From contig NZ_BAYX01000023.1 in NCBI RefSeq assembly GCF_000696095.1, positions 1-64,000 of the forward strand: a DNA stretch of 64,000 bases, in the 5' to 3' direction. Numbering within the stretch: position 1 is the stretch's first letter; every line of letters begins with the position of its first letter. Made by a program: the position numbers and the translations under genes. The notes under the pieces were generated by a model. The model was given only the letters and a program-made list of their open reading frames with translations. It was not told the origin of the DNA and did no database searches. Positions 8,282 through 16,259 of this stretch are shown here, in pieces. This DNA comes from Rhizobium rhizogenes NBRC 13257. GTDB lineage: Bacteria; Pseudomonadota; Alphaproteobacteria; Rhizobiales; Rhizobiaceae.

Positions 8282-8996
8282 TCACCAAGAGAAACGCGAG
8301 ACTATGGGCGCTCGGTCGTTCGTGCGACCTCGCTCACCGGACGCAGCAAAAGCATGTGCCGATCCAATGGGTGGCATTTCTTTACCAGGGAAACCGACAC
8401 TATCAGTGACATGGCTGCTCACTCGCAAACTATGTGCAACGCAGCTCGCCTCATTCGGCAGCACCGAAATCACTCTTGGTACGAAGGTACCGAACTCTGA
8501 CACGTAGGCACGCAGAAACTCATCGGTCGATGCTATGCTAACTTTGCCATCATCGCTAATCAGGCCGGGTTTGAACTGGATATAAGCTTCAAGTACGTTC
8601 AACTGGGGTGAATTGCAGAAACTCAGCGCGCTGCGCAGGCCATGCTGGGCGATGGCGGTGCCGATCAAAGCGGACCGCTTGTGCGTGAAGGAATTGGTGC
8701 CCTGGGGCCGGCTCGCCCAGTCGATAGCGTTCTTCAACCCACCAGAGATCGATCGATTATACTCGGATGTGACGAATAATAGCGCGTCCACCGCCTTGAT
8801 CGAATCCTTGAAGGTCCGCGCGAAGGGTGGAAAATCAGCGTCATAATCGTAGCTGTAGAGGGGGCAGGTCCCGGAAAGAAATCTCGGTGAAGCTGAGATT
8901 GCCCGGTGCGAGACGGATAAGTGCCCCGGCGAGTTTGTGGTTGATCGATTCGCGCTCAAGACTTCCGATGAAATAGCCGACCTTATATTGCTCCAT
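8282..8996 (-). pseudogene. NADPH-dependent FMN reductase (ChrR-like), frameshifted
   Basis: The flavodoxin-fold reductase is read in two frames. The first part begins at the ATG at 8996 (MEQYKVGYFIGSLERESINH) and reaches EISFRDLP. The rest continues in another frame as LYSYDYDADFPPFARTFKD and VTSEYNRSISGGLKNAIDWA. The shift maps to a run of five G on the plus strand (8860-8864), where four would restore the frame. From memory, homologues read IGTSPGAIGTA where this copy reads only IGTA, as if seven residues were lost between two IGT repeats. The C-terminus also runs about 50 residues past the usual end near SVLP. Such enzymes reduce quinones, chromate or flavins. This copy is very probably dead. 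Confidence 0.8.
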
Positions 8997-9089
8997 GGCA
9001 TTGCCCTTCGTTTTGCGAAAAAAGGGGAAACGGCGGCGAATCCGCAGAGGGATCGCGCGGCCGCTTGCCGGTGACCAGTCAGCGTTCAC

Positions 9090-10574
9090 CTATCCCTCGA
9101 CCGGCTGCGAAGCAGCCACACTGCGTACCTTTTCCTCTATACGGCGCCCGATATCGGCGTCGATGCTCTTCCAGTAATCGAACGCGCGGCTCAGCACCGG
9201 TTCACGAACACCGCCGATCAGGCTGCCTGCAACCTGGTCGGCTAGCTTCGCACGCTGATCGTCATTAAATACATCCCGCACCAAGGTCCCGGCCTGGCCG
9301 AAATCGCCGTCCTCGGCGTGGAGCGTATAGGCGCTACGCACCATCGAGCCATCGGCTTGCCAGCCATCCGCTGCCTGGCCAGTCTCGTCCGCCCAACTCC
9401 GCCCACCGCTATTGGGGACGTAGACGGGCGCATTGCCGCTATGCTCGAAAGCCATTTGTCCATCGAACATATAGGTGTTGACCGGTATCTTCGGGCGGTT
9501 GACGGGAAGCTGGTGGAAATTCGTACCGATGCGATTACGTTGCGCGTCGGCATAGGCGAACGCACGACCGAGCAGCATCCTGTCGGGCGATAGACCTATC
9601 CCTGGAACCGTGTTGCCAGGCGAGAAGGCGGCCTGCTCGATCTGCGCGAAGAAATTCTCCGGATTTCGGTTAAGTGTCATAGTGCCAAGCGGGATGAGCG
9701 GATAATCCGCGTGCGACCAGGTTTTGGTTAGGTCGAACGGGTTGAAGCGATAGTTCTTTGCGTCCGCATAGGGCATGATCTGAACGGAGAGTTTCCAACT
9801 CGGATACTCCCCGCGAGCGATAGCCTCGAACAGGTCGCGGCGATGATGGTCAGCATCGGCACCGGCCATCGCCGCGGCCTCCGCATTGTCGAAGAACCGC
9901 ATGCCCTGAGCGGTGTGGAAGTGATATTTTACCCAGAATCTCTCGCCGGCGGCATTGATCCACATATAGGTGTGCGAGCCGTAGCCATTCATATGACGCC
10001 AGGATCGCGGCAGGCCGCGGTCACCCATCAGATAGGTCACCTGATGGGCGGTTTCCGGATTGCTGGTCCAGAAATCCCACTGCATATGGTTGTCACGCAG
10101 CCCCGAATCCGGCAACCGCTTCTGGCTCCGGATGAAGTGCGGGAACTTGATCGGGTCGCGCACAAAAAAGACCGGCGTGTTGTTGCCGACTAGATCATAA
10201 TTGCCATTATCGGTGTAGAATTTGAGGGAGAAACCGCGAACGTCGCGCCAAGTATCGGGGCTCCCCGACTCACCGGCCACAGTCGAGAAGCGAGCCAGCA
10301 TGTCGGTTTTCGCCCCCTTCTGAAACAGGGTGGCCTTCGTATAGGCCGATAGGTCCTCGCTGATCTCGAGGACACCAAACGCGCCTGACCCCTTGGCATG
10401 AGGCTGCCGTTCGGGCACTTTCTCACGATTGAAGTGCGCCATCTGTTCGAGGAAATGGACGTCGTGGAGGAGGATTGGCCCATCGGCCCCAATCGTCAGT
10501 GAATTCCGATCACTTGGCGCAGGAGCGCCCGAACCTGTAGTTGAACCCTTTATCTCAAAATCATTGTCTGCCAT
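9090..10574 (-). CDS. Monofunctional haem catalase
   Basis: Decomposes hydrogen peroxide to water and oxygen in the cytoplasm. The 494-residue length fits a small-subunit catalase. Active-site residues are present: distal His59 in REKVPERQPHAKGSGAFG, distal Asn132 in DLVGNNTPVFF and the haem-ligand Tyr341 in RAFAYADAQRNRIG (usual pattern RxFxYxDxxRxRLG). The frame opens at 10595, but the ATG at 10574 (MADNDFEIKG) is the better start because GGAAGGA lies 8 bases before it. It lies between a dead FMN reductase and a truncated tannase copy, close to dps, forming an oxidative-stress patch. No OxyR or PerR gene is nearby. Confidence 0.96.
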   Translation of the reverse strand: MADNDFEIKGSTTGSGAPAPSDRNSLTIGADGPILLHDVHFLEQMAHFNREKVPERQPHAKGSGAFGVLEISEDLSAYTKATLFQKGAKTDMLARFSTVAGESGSPDTWRDVRGFSLKFYTDNGNYDLVGNNTPVFFVRDPIKFPHFIRSQKRLPDSGLRDNHMQWDFWTSNPETAHQVTYLMGDRGLPRSWRHMNGYGSHTYMWINAAGERFWVKYHFHTAQGMRFFDNAEAAAMAGADADHHRRDLFEAIARGEYPSWKLSVQIMPYADAKNYRFNPFDLTKTWSHADYPLIPLGTMTLNRNPENFFAQIEQAAFSPGNTVPGIGLSPDRMLLGRAFAYADAQRNRIGTNFHQLPVNRPKIPVNTYMFDGQMAFEHSGNAPVYVPNSGGRSWADETGQAADGWQADGSMVRSAYTLHAEDGDFGQAGTLVRDVFNDDQRAKLADQVAGSLIGGVREPVLSRAFDYWKSIDADIGRRIEEKVRSVAASQPVEG

Positions 10575-10643
10575 CAGCTTAATCCTTCCGACCATGGAGT
10601 AATAGCAAGAACATATAGCGCGGCCTGAACCTTCAGCCTGCGA

Positions 10644-10871
10644 TCAGGCCTGCAAATCACATTTGGAAAGCCTTCGCCACGTCGGCGCATCGGGACGAAA
10701 GCTTGCTGTTAGACCGTCATCACAAGCGAGGCTATCCGTCGAACGGGCAATCGTCGGTCGCGTTTCGGTCTTGGCGACCACGGTCGCGACAATGTGCGTC
10801 AGTCCGATGAACAACATTTCAGCCGCATATAGTGTGAAGAGGCGATAGCTGGATTTGAAAAACATTTTCAT
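10644..10871 (-). pseudogene. Truncated second copy of the tannase/feruloyl esterase 5' end
   Basis: The translation starting at 10871 (MKMFFKSSYRLFTLYA) follows the first 60 or so residues of the esterase at 6.0-7.8 kb, sharing MKMFFKS, VAKTETR/TARSETR and DSLACDDG...SFRPDA. Past FRPDA the reading frame is lost after a small deletion: AKAF, matching VKAF of the full gene, is still visible in another frame before a stop. Everything downstream, including the whole catalytic domain, is missing. Similarity is well below identity, so this is an old paralogue remnant and not a recent duplication. Confidence 0.8.
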
Positions 10872-11005
10872 CACCTGACTAAGCAACCGTATTAGTGGAT
10901 GTGGGCTAAGCTTTGTTATGCTGAAGCATGGCGTTGGCGCCGACGATCACGATCTTGGGATGTTTGCCCCTGAGCGCAGTCATTTCTAGAGAGAACGGTT
11001 GGGCC

Positions 11006-11518
11006 TCAAGCACGGCTGACCTCGAACAGGAACCAGACGCGCTTCTCAGCGTCGTCGATCCAGTTCTCGATCAGGCTCGCGGTAGCCAGGTCGCCGTGCT
11101 CATCGCACAGGTCGTGGACCTGACGCAGGCGTTGGGTGAAGTCCTTGTTGTCATCGCGCAGCTCGGCCAGCATGTCTTGCGGCGAAACGAACTCGGCGTC
11201 ATTGTCGGCGACACGCTGCAGGCGCGAGATGTGGCCGATGGAGCGAAGCGTGGTGCCGCCGATCTTACGCACGCGCTCGGCGATGTCGTCCGTGATAGCA
11301 AAGATCTGTTGAGCCTGCTCATCAAGCATCTCGTGGTAGTCGCGGAAGTGCGGTCCCGAGACGTGCCAGTGGAAGTTCTTGGTCTTCACATAGAGCGCGA
11401 ATGTGTCGGCCAATAGGGCGTTGAGGGCTCCTGACAGGTCGCTGGTGGCGTTCGAACTCAGGTTGGTGGGCGTATCGAGCGCAGCTTTGCGCCGCGCCGG
11501 GGCTTCCTTCGCATTCAT
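11006..11518 (-). CDS. dps: Dps-family DNA-protection/ferritin-like protein
   Basis: A 170-residue Dps subunit that assembles into a dodecamer, oxidises and stores iron and shields DNA from peroxide damage. The inter-subunit ferroxidase motif is clear as KNFHWHVSGPHFRDYHEML, followed by EQAQQIFAITDDIAERVRKIG. The N-terminal tail (MNAKEAPARRKAAL) is basic, as in Dps proteins that bind DNA directly. The start is supported by AAGGAAAAACCTGCA before the ATG. It lies near the catalase gene on the same strand but with a pseudogene between, so it is likely its own transcript. Confidence 0.95.
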   Translation of the reverse strand: MNAKEAPARRKAALDTPTNLSSNATSDLSGALNALLADTFALYVKTKNFHWHVSGPHFRDYHEMLDEQAQQIFAITDDIAERVRKIGGTTLRSIGHISRLQRVADNDAEFVSPQDMLAELRDDNKDFTQRLRQVHDLCDEHGDLATASLIENWIDDAEKRVWFLFEVSRA

Positions 11519-11748
11519 TGCAGGTTTTTCCTTCGATTTGATCGGATGGCGTGGGGAAATTCAGAATCTGGGCCACTCCGGCTTCCGGGCGAGCCTCTAT
11601 CGTGACGTTGTGCAGCTCGATGTGCTTGATCACTGGGCAAAAGTTTCGTTGTCGGCCCAATGCAAGCAACGCCCGTCAATGAACGTTCTGCCCCGGAACC
11701 TGTCGAACAGGAGCCGGGAAAAGTGTGCCGGCAGGACATCCGCCCGAT

Positions 11749-12444
11749 TTAGCTTAGCGCCACGCTGCGCGCCGCCTCGTCGATCAAGGCCGCGACATCG
11801 GTCGGCCGTGACGCGAGCGAGGCGTGGCTCGCGTCGAGCGTGACGATCTTTTTTGCTTTCATGCGTCCCGACATCATCTTCTGGTTTTCAGGATCGATCA
11901 TGCGATCCTGGCTGGAGATTTGGTACCAGCTGGGCCTCTGCCTCCAAGCGGGTGCGGTGATCGTATCGCCGAAGGTTGTGCCGAGAGGCGCCTTTTGCGT
12001 GATCGCCATGACAAGTGCCTCCTCCTCCGTTAGATCCTGGCAGAAGCTGTTGCGATAGTCGCCAGGCTTGACCCAAAGATAGCCGTCGCTGTCGGGTACG
12101 ACGTTAGCGATGGCCGCGGGTGGGTGTGCCTGGGTGATGCCACCAGGGCTCTCGCCAGCATCAGGCGCGAATGCTGCGATGTAAACGAGCCCCACCACAT
12201 TCGGCATGTTTCCTGCCTCAGTGATCACGGCGCCACCATAGGAGTGACCAACCAGCAGCACATTGCCTTGTTGCTGCGCAATCATCTTCCTCAGTCGCTC
12301 CACGTCATCGGCTAGTGAGGTGAGTGGCATTTCGACCGCATGCAGGTCCGAATAGCCTTGCTTCGCCAGTTCCAGGATCACTTTGGTCCAATGCGCCGCG
12401 CCGCCCCAGAATCCGTGAACGAGAATAATTGCTGGCTTTGTCAT
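11749..12444 (-). CDS. Alpha/beta-fold hydrolase
   Basis: A 231-residue cytoplasmic serine hydrolase of the small esterase/hydroxynitrile-lyase-like group. The oxyanion strand VHGFWGGAAHW is at residues 9-19, the nucleophile elbow is GHSYGG (Ser about 69) and the catalytic His lies in DASHASLASRP near the C-terminus. The substrate is unknown. A strong GAGGAGCGATTTCC precedes the ATG. It is divergently transcribed from the GlxA-type regulator gene, 110 bases apart, which suggests the regulator controls it. Confidence 0.9.
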   Translation of the reverse strand: MTKPAIILVHGFWGGAAHWTKVILELAKQGYSDLHAVEMPLTSLADDVERLRKMIAQQQGNVLLVGHSYGGAVITEAGNMPNVVGLVYIAAFAPDAGESPGGITQAHPPAAIANVVPDSDGYLWVKPGDYRNSFCQDLTEEEALVMAITQKAPLGTTFGDTITAPAWRQRPSWYQISSQDRMIDPENQKMMSGRMKAKKIVTLDASHASLASRPTDVAALIDEAARSVALS

Positions 12445-12554
12445 GGAAATCGCTCCTCATGGGTATTTTCCTCACCCTACGCCTTCTGCTCGTTGACGAT
12501 AATGGCCCGATGGGCAAATATTGATCGAATCAGGCCATTCTTTGGATCATCGAC

Positions 12555-13715
12555 ATGACCGTACCGAAAGAGGCAGAAACCTTTGTGGGTGGGCCGGACA
12601 AGCCAGTCACCATGGCAGTCGTGGCGTATGGCGGCGTTCGCCCCTTTCAGCTTTCGGTGCCGTGCGAGATCTTTGGCGAGAAGCATTGCGACGGAGTCGA
12701 GACCGAGCTTTGGGTCTGTGCTATCGAAGCCGGCCCGTTGCGCACCAGCGCCGGCTTCATCATCGATACCGCCCATGGGCTGGAGGATATTCCCAGTGCC
12801 AATGTAGTTTTCATTCCGAGCTGGCATTTTCCCTACAAACCTCCGCCCCGGGACCTTGTCGATGCTCTCATGGCGGCGCACGCTAACGGCGCAATCATTG
12901 TCGGTCTATGTCTCGGGGCGTACGTCCTCGCCGAGTTGGGATTGCTGGATGGCAAGCGCGCCACCACTCATTGGGCGTTTTCAGACGACTTTCGCCGACG
13001 CTTTCCTGCCGTTGAACTCGACGAGAAGGTTCTCTATGTGGATGAAGGCACAGTTCTGACCTCTGCCGGTGTCACAGCCGGTGTAGACTGCTGCCTGCAT
13101 CTTGCGAGACGGCTGTTCGGGGCGCGTCGGGCCAACTGGATCGCGCGCAACGTCCTAGCGCTCCCACACAGAGCGGGCGGACAGATACAATTCATTGACC
13201 GACCACTGGCGGAGAACCTACGTGATATCCGGCTCAGGGACATGATCGAGGACATCGTCCAGCACCTCGGACGCAAATACACCATCGACTCGATGGCCGC
13301 CAGATTGGGCATGAGTCGCCGCAGCTTCACTAGGCACTTTCAGCAGACTATGGGGATGAGCTTCAGCGTATGGCTCGGTAATGAGCGGCTGACGTTGGCC
13401 CAACGTAACCTGGAGGCGACGGACGACTCCGTCGAACAGATCGCGCTCGACGCCGGGTTCGGCAGCCCTCTCACCTTCCGGGTGCAATTCCAGAAGCGGC
13501 TGGGCGTGAGCCCCAGGCAATGGAGACGGTCGTTCCGAGGTGCGGGCGAGCACGCGGCACGCCGTTCGGCAACGGAAGATAAGGCTCAATCTGGCGCATC
13601 TGCGCCTCCGATGGAAGCAGTGAGTACCATAGTTCTTCCGGTCGAGAGCGTGCGCCAGGAGCTGCTGAATCCGGTTCAGCCTTTAGGCTCTCGCCCGGTC
13701 AACATCTCCAGATAA
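12555..13715 (+). CDS. GlxA-type transcriptional regulator (DJ-1/PfpI domain plus AraC HTH)
   Basis: A 386-residue regulator. Residues about 18-185 form a DJ-1/PfpI-like domain with the Cys-elbow segment IIVGLCLGAYVLAELGLLDG, presumed to sense a ligand. Residues about 225-330 are a double AraC helix-turn-helix (TIDSMAARLGMSRRSFTRHF and VEQIALDAGFGSPLTFRVQF). The C-terminal tail of about 55 residues is longer than usual and runs 40 bases into the 3' end of the convergent TetR gene. The divergent alpha/beta hydrolase is the likely target. The ligand is unknown. Confidence 0.92.
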   Translation: MTVPKEAETFVGGPDKPVTMAVVAYGGVRPFQLSVPCEIFGEKHCDGVETELWVCAIEAGPLRTSAGFIIDTAHGLEDIPSANVVFIPSWHFPYKPPPRDLVDALMAAHANGAIIVGLCLGAYVLAELGLLDGKRATTHWAFSDDFRRRFPAVELDEKVLYVDEGTVLTSAGVTAGVDCCLHLARRLFGARRANWIARNVLALPHRAGGQIQFIDRPLAENLRDIRLRDMIEDIVQHLGRKYTIDSMAARLGMSRRSFTRHFQQTMGMSFSVWLGNERLTLAQRNLEATDDSVEQIALDAGFGSPLTFRVQFQKRLGVSPRQWRRSFRGAGEHAARRSATEDKAQSGASAPPMEAVSTIVLPVESVRQELLNPVQPLGSRPVNISR

Positions 13716-14344
13716 AGCCGTAGGGCATTCTCAGCGGCGACCTCTGGCGATTGTGTGACGTGCCATTCCGGAAAGTGACCATCCGTCGCCATGCGGGCCA
13801 GGCCATAAGCGAACGCCCGCGCATTCAGGACGAAGTCTTCTGCAGGGACGTCGCGTCTGATGAGACCCTGCATCTGGGCTGCCGATACAAGCTCGAGCAT
13901 CAGCAGACGGATGGCGTTGTTCTGCTGGACCAGCGCGTCCGATTCTTCGAAACGAATTAGGGTCCGCGAGCTGATGATTTGAAAGTGCGTCGGGTTGCCG
14001 AGCGCCCACTTCAGATACCCGCGCCCGATGGCCGTCAGTCTGGCTATCGGGTCAGGGCGACTGCATGTCGCCAGAGCATCCTGAACCGAGGCCGTTAAAC
14101 GTGCCATCGATTGCTCCGCGACGGCTGTAAGAAGATCCGCCTTGGTTCGGAAATGCCGGAACGGTGCGCCGGGCGAGACACCGACGCGCTTCGCGACATC
14201 GCGGATTGACAGTTTCTCCAAGCCTTCGGCCTCGATAAGCTCAATGGCTGCAGCAAGGAGTGCCTCGACCAAATTGCCGTGATGGTACGGCTTCGCGCCG
14301 ATAGGGCTGGCGATCTCCGCGAGGGTGATGGAACTGTTCGACAT
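13676..14344 (-). CDS. TetR-family transcriptional regulator (WHG-type C-terminus)
   Basis: A 222-residue repressor. The N-terminal helix-turn-helix is at residues about 45-72 (SIRDVAKRVGVSPGAPFRHF). The C-terminal ligand-binding part matches the WHG subgroup of TetR proteins. It overlaps the GlxA gene tail to tail by 40 bases. Upstream lie two near-identical 15-bp palindromes and then a divergent membrane-protein gene, so autoregulation and control of that gene are likely. The inducer is unknown. Confidence 0.92.
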   Translation of the reverse strand: MSNSSITLAEIASPIGAKPYHHGNLVEALLAAAIELIEAEGLEKLSIRDVAKRVGVSPGAPFRHFRTKADLLTAVAEQSMARLTASVQDALATCSRPDPIARLTAIGRGYLKWALGNPTHFQIISSRTLIRFEESDALVQQNNAIRLLMLELVSAAQMQGLIRRDVPAEDFVLNARAFAYGLARMATDGHFPEWHVTQSPEVAAENALRLYLEMLTGREPKG

Positions 14345-14371
14345 ATGTGGACCATATCACGAATCATTGAA

Positions 14372-14428
14372 GTAATCAGTGATTATTTCATTTGATTTGT
14401 TCGCGCCTCGAATGTAATCATTGATTAC
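14372..14428. promoter_or_regulatory. Two palindromic operator candidates between TetR and membrane-protein genes
   Basis: GTAATCAGTGATTAT (14372-14386) and GTAATCATTGATTAC (14414-14428) are two copies of one 15-bp palindrome, the second perfect and extendable to TGTAATCA-T-TGATTACA. Their centres are 42 bp apart, about four helical turns, so two dimers would bind on the same DNA face. They lie in the intergenic space facing both divergent genes, as expected for the TetR protein's own operators. Confidence 0.75.
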
Positions 14429-14512
14429 AATTTACTCCGACCTCGCGAGGATCAGGACATGGATTCGCTGCAGCGCTCACTCAAGCCAAGCGGCCGTGCC
14501 TAGCTGCCCGTT

Positions 14513-15085
14513 GTGATCTTTCTCGTCATCTCCATGGTATGCGGTCTGGATTATTGGCATGGTGCCGGTCAGGTGGAAACGATCCGCTTCATCATAAGAT
14601 TCACGGCAAGAACGTCGCTCTGTTTGTTTCTTTTGGCTTTCACCGCATCCTCGGCTGCCAGTTTGTTTCCCGGCCGTGGGACACGCTGGCTATTGGATAA
14701 TAGCCGCAACTTCGGCATAAGTTTCATATTGTCCCATGCCGTCCACCTTGTTGCCGTCGCCGAATTTTATCGCCAAGCGCCGGATCTTTTTGCGTCAATA
14801 AGTCCAACTTTGCTTATTGTCCTTCGCGGCATCGGGGTCAGTTTCATCGTTTTCATGAGCCTGTCGTTCTTTAACGCAGATGTGCTCGAAGATCGCCGCC
14901 TGCGGTTTGTCGCCGTGTTGGGAGGCTACTACATCTGGGGAGCGTTCCTGACCGGTTTCGGGAAACGAATCCCGGAGAGCCCGATCTACTCCATTCTCGT
15001 AATCTTACTCATTGTGTCGTTGCTCATGCGGGCCGCTGCGATCTGGAAGGAGCGCAGGCCGTCGTCGAGCCATGGGGTACTATGA
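14513..15085 (+). CDS. Membrane protein, ferric-reductase-like transmembrane type, 5' end interrupted by amber codon
   Basis: A 190-codon frame with five to six hydrophobic helices. Conserved-looking histidines fall in FILSHAVHLVAVAEFY, as in bacterial ferric-reductase-like/YedZ-type membrane proteins that bind haem b. A better start, the ATG at 14459 with GAGGATCAG before it, lies in the same frame 18 codons upstream, but the frame is cut by TAG at 14501-14503. The sequence continues directly after it (LPVVIFLVISMV). Either the gene is dead, or it reinitiates at the GTG at 14513, which has no good ribosome-binding site. An IS6 element begins 64 bases after its stop. Confidence 0.6.
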   Translation: MIFLVISMVCGLDYWHGAGQVETIRFIIRFTARTSLCLFLLAFTASSAASLFPGRGTRWLLDNSRNFGISFILSHAVHLVAVAEFYRQAPDLFASISPTLLIVLRGIGVSFIVFMSLSFFNADVLEDRRLRFVAVLGGYYIWGAFLTGFGKRIPESPIYSILVILLIVSLLMRAAAIWKERRPSSSHGVL

Positions 15086-15148
15086 CGATGCTGCAAAATT
15101 TGGAGTGGTTTGCGGGGCTCATTCGCCCGTCACTCAGGCATCAAACCA

Positions 15149-15982
15149 GGGTTCTGTCGCAAACTTTTGGAAAGGTTGCGGAAACAGCTATCGCTGAGCA
15201 TAGTTATGCTGCGAGTGCGGAGAATTGCTGAAATCCGGATTGGCCACTTGTTGGAAATTGCCGCTTGCGGATCATATACGCCACTTCGATGCCATCCAGT
15301 GTCGCTGACGCAGACTGAAAGGATTTGAGGCCTTTCATCGGTCGGGTCAGCTTCTTAATAAACCGGTGGTCTTGCTCGATCATGTTGTTGAGGTACTTGA
15401 CCTGCAGGATCTCGATCAGCCAGAACCATCCCTGCAACAGCGGCAGCTAGTTAATGTTTTGTAATCCTGCCAGGTTCGCACCGCTCTTGTCGACGACGAC
15501 CTTTTCGGGCCAACCATTGTTCTCGATCGTGCGGGCGAAGAAGGCGCTGGCGGCAGCTTCATCGCGATGCTCAGACAACATGAAATCGAGGGTTTTGCCG
15601 AATTTATCAACAGCGCGGTAGTAATAGGCCCACTTGCCTTTGACCTGTATATAGGTCTCGTCCATTCGCCAGGAACTGCTGGTGGCGGATTTGCGGCACC
15701 GAGCCTTGCAAGCGATAAGCGGCGAATATTTCACGACCCATCTGTTCAGCGTCGCATGGTCAACGGCAACGCCGCGCTCGGCCATAATCTCTTCCAGATC
15801 GCGATAGGAGACCGCATATCTCACGTAGAAAAACACCGCGTATAAAATCACGTCTTTCGGGCAATGAGTGCCTTTGAAATCGACCATGATCGAGAACTCA
15901 ACAATGCCTGCTCATCTTCGGCCCAGATCTACGGCATGACCATACAGGTTGCAAATCCGGTGAAAAGTTCGCGACAGAACCC
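15149..15982 (-). mobile_element. IS6-family insertion sequence with inactive transposase
   Basis: Terminal inverted repeats are GGGTTCTGTCGCAAACTTTT on the left (15149-15168) and GGGTTCTGTCGCGAACTTTT read inward from 15982 on the right: 19 of 20 bases match. The total of 834 bp fits the IS6/IS26 family. Inside is one transposase gene on the minus strand, broken by an amber codon. The 8-bp flanks (TCAAACCA on the left, GCGAATGT on the right) do not match, so no target duplication survives. This suggests an adjacent deletion or a cointegrate event. Confidence 0.88.
15204..15887 (-). pseudogene. IS6-family DDE transposase, interrupted by in-frame TAG
   Basis: Reading from 15887, the first part gives the family's N-terminal and catalytic segments: YAVSYRDLEEIMAERGVAVD, the first Asp in RMDETYIQVKGKWAYYY and the second Asp in VVDKSGANLAGLQNIN. 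A TAG at 15449-15447 then stops it. The same frame continues with QGWFWLIEILQVKYLNNMIE, QDHRFIKKLTRPMKG and the usual C-terminus. From memory homologues carry a Leu codon about here, so one base change (TTG to TAG) could explain the loss. The element should be immobile unless helped by an active relative. Confidence 0.85.
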
Positions 15983-16166
15983 GCGAATGTCACGCATGCC
16001 GCAGCAAGGTTGAAATCATTCAATCGGCGCTTTTCAAGGAAACTGGCAGCGAGGCCATAGAGGAATAGCGCCGATCGAAACCAGCCAGCCCGTCAACGTG
16101 ACCTGGGTGAAGCCCGCGACTTGACGTGCCATCTCACGAATAAATATGGGTAATCTAAAGCCGCGC

Positions 16167-16193
16167 CGCCGCTGTCGATCACAAGCAGCGGCG
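16167..16193 (-). terminator. Hairpin downstream of the left sugar ABC operon
   Basis: An 8-bp inverted repeat (CGCCGCTG / CAGCGGCG) with an 11-nt loop lies 66 bases beyond the binding-protein stop. On the minus strand the GC-rich stem runs on to GGCTTTAG. The weak T tract makes this a moderate terminator candidate. The rest of the gap 15983-16259 shows no credible gene. Confidence 0.45.
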
Positions 16194-16259
16194 CAGGGAA
16201 AACTGGTGTCCCTGAATGACCGTCGGAGGGCATGCGCGATGCCCTTCAAAATAGAGCCT

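Noticed and set aside
8860..8864. Programmed frameshift in the FMN reductase
   Set aside because: The G5 run could slip, but there is no stimulatory structure that I can see, the family does not use frameshifting, and the gene carries other defects.
14501..15449. Genome-wide amber readthrough (both TAG codons followed by CTGCC)
   Set aside because: Only two cases, one in a transposon and one in a gene next to it. Other genes in the window show no readthrough, so independent mutation is simpler.
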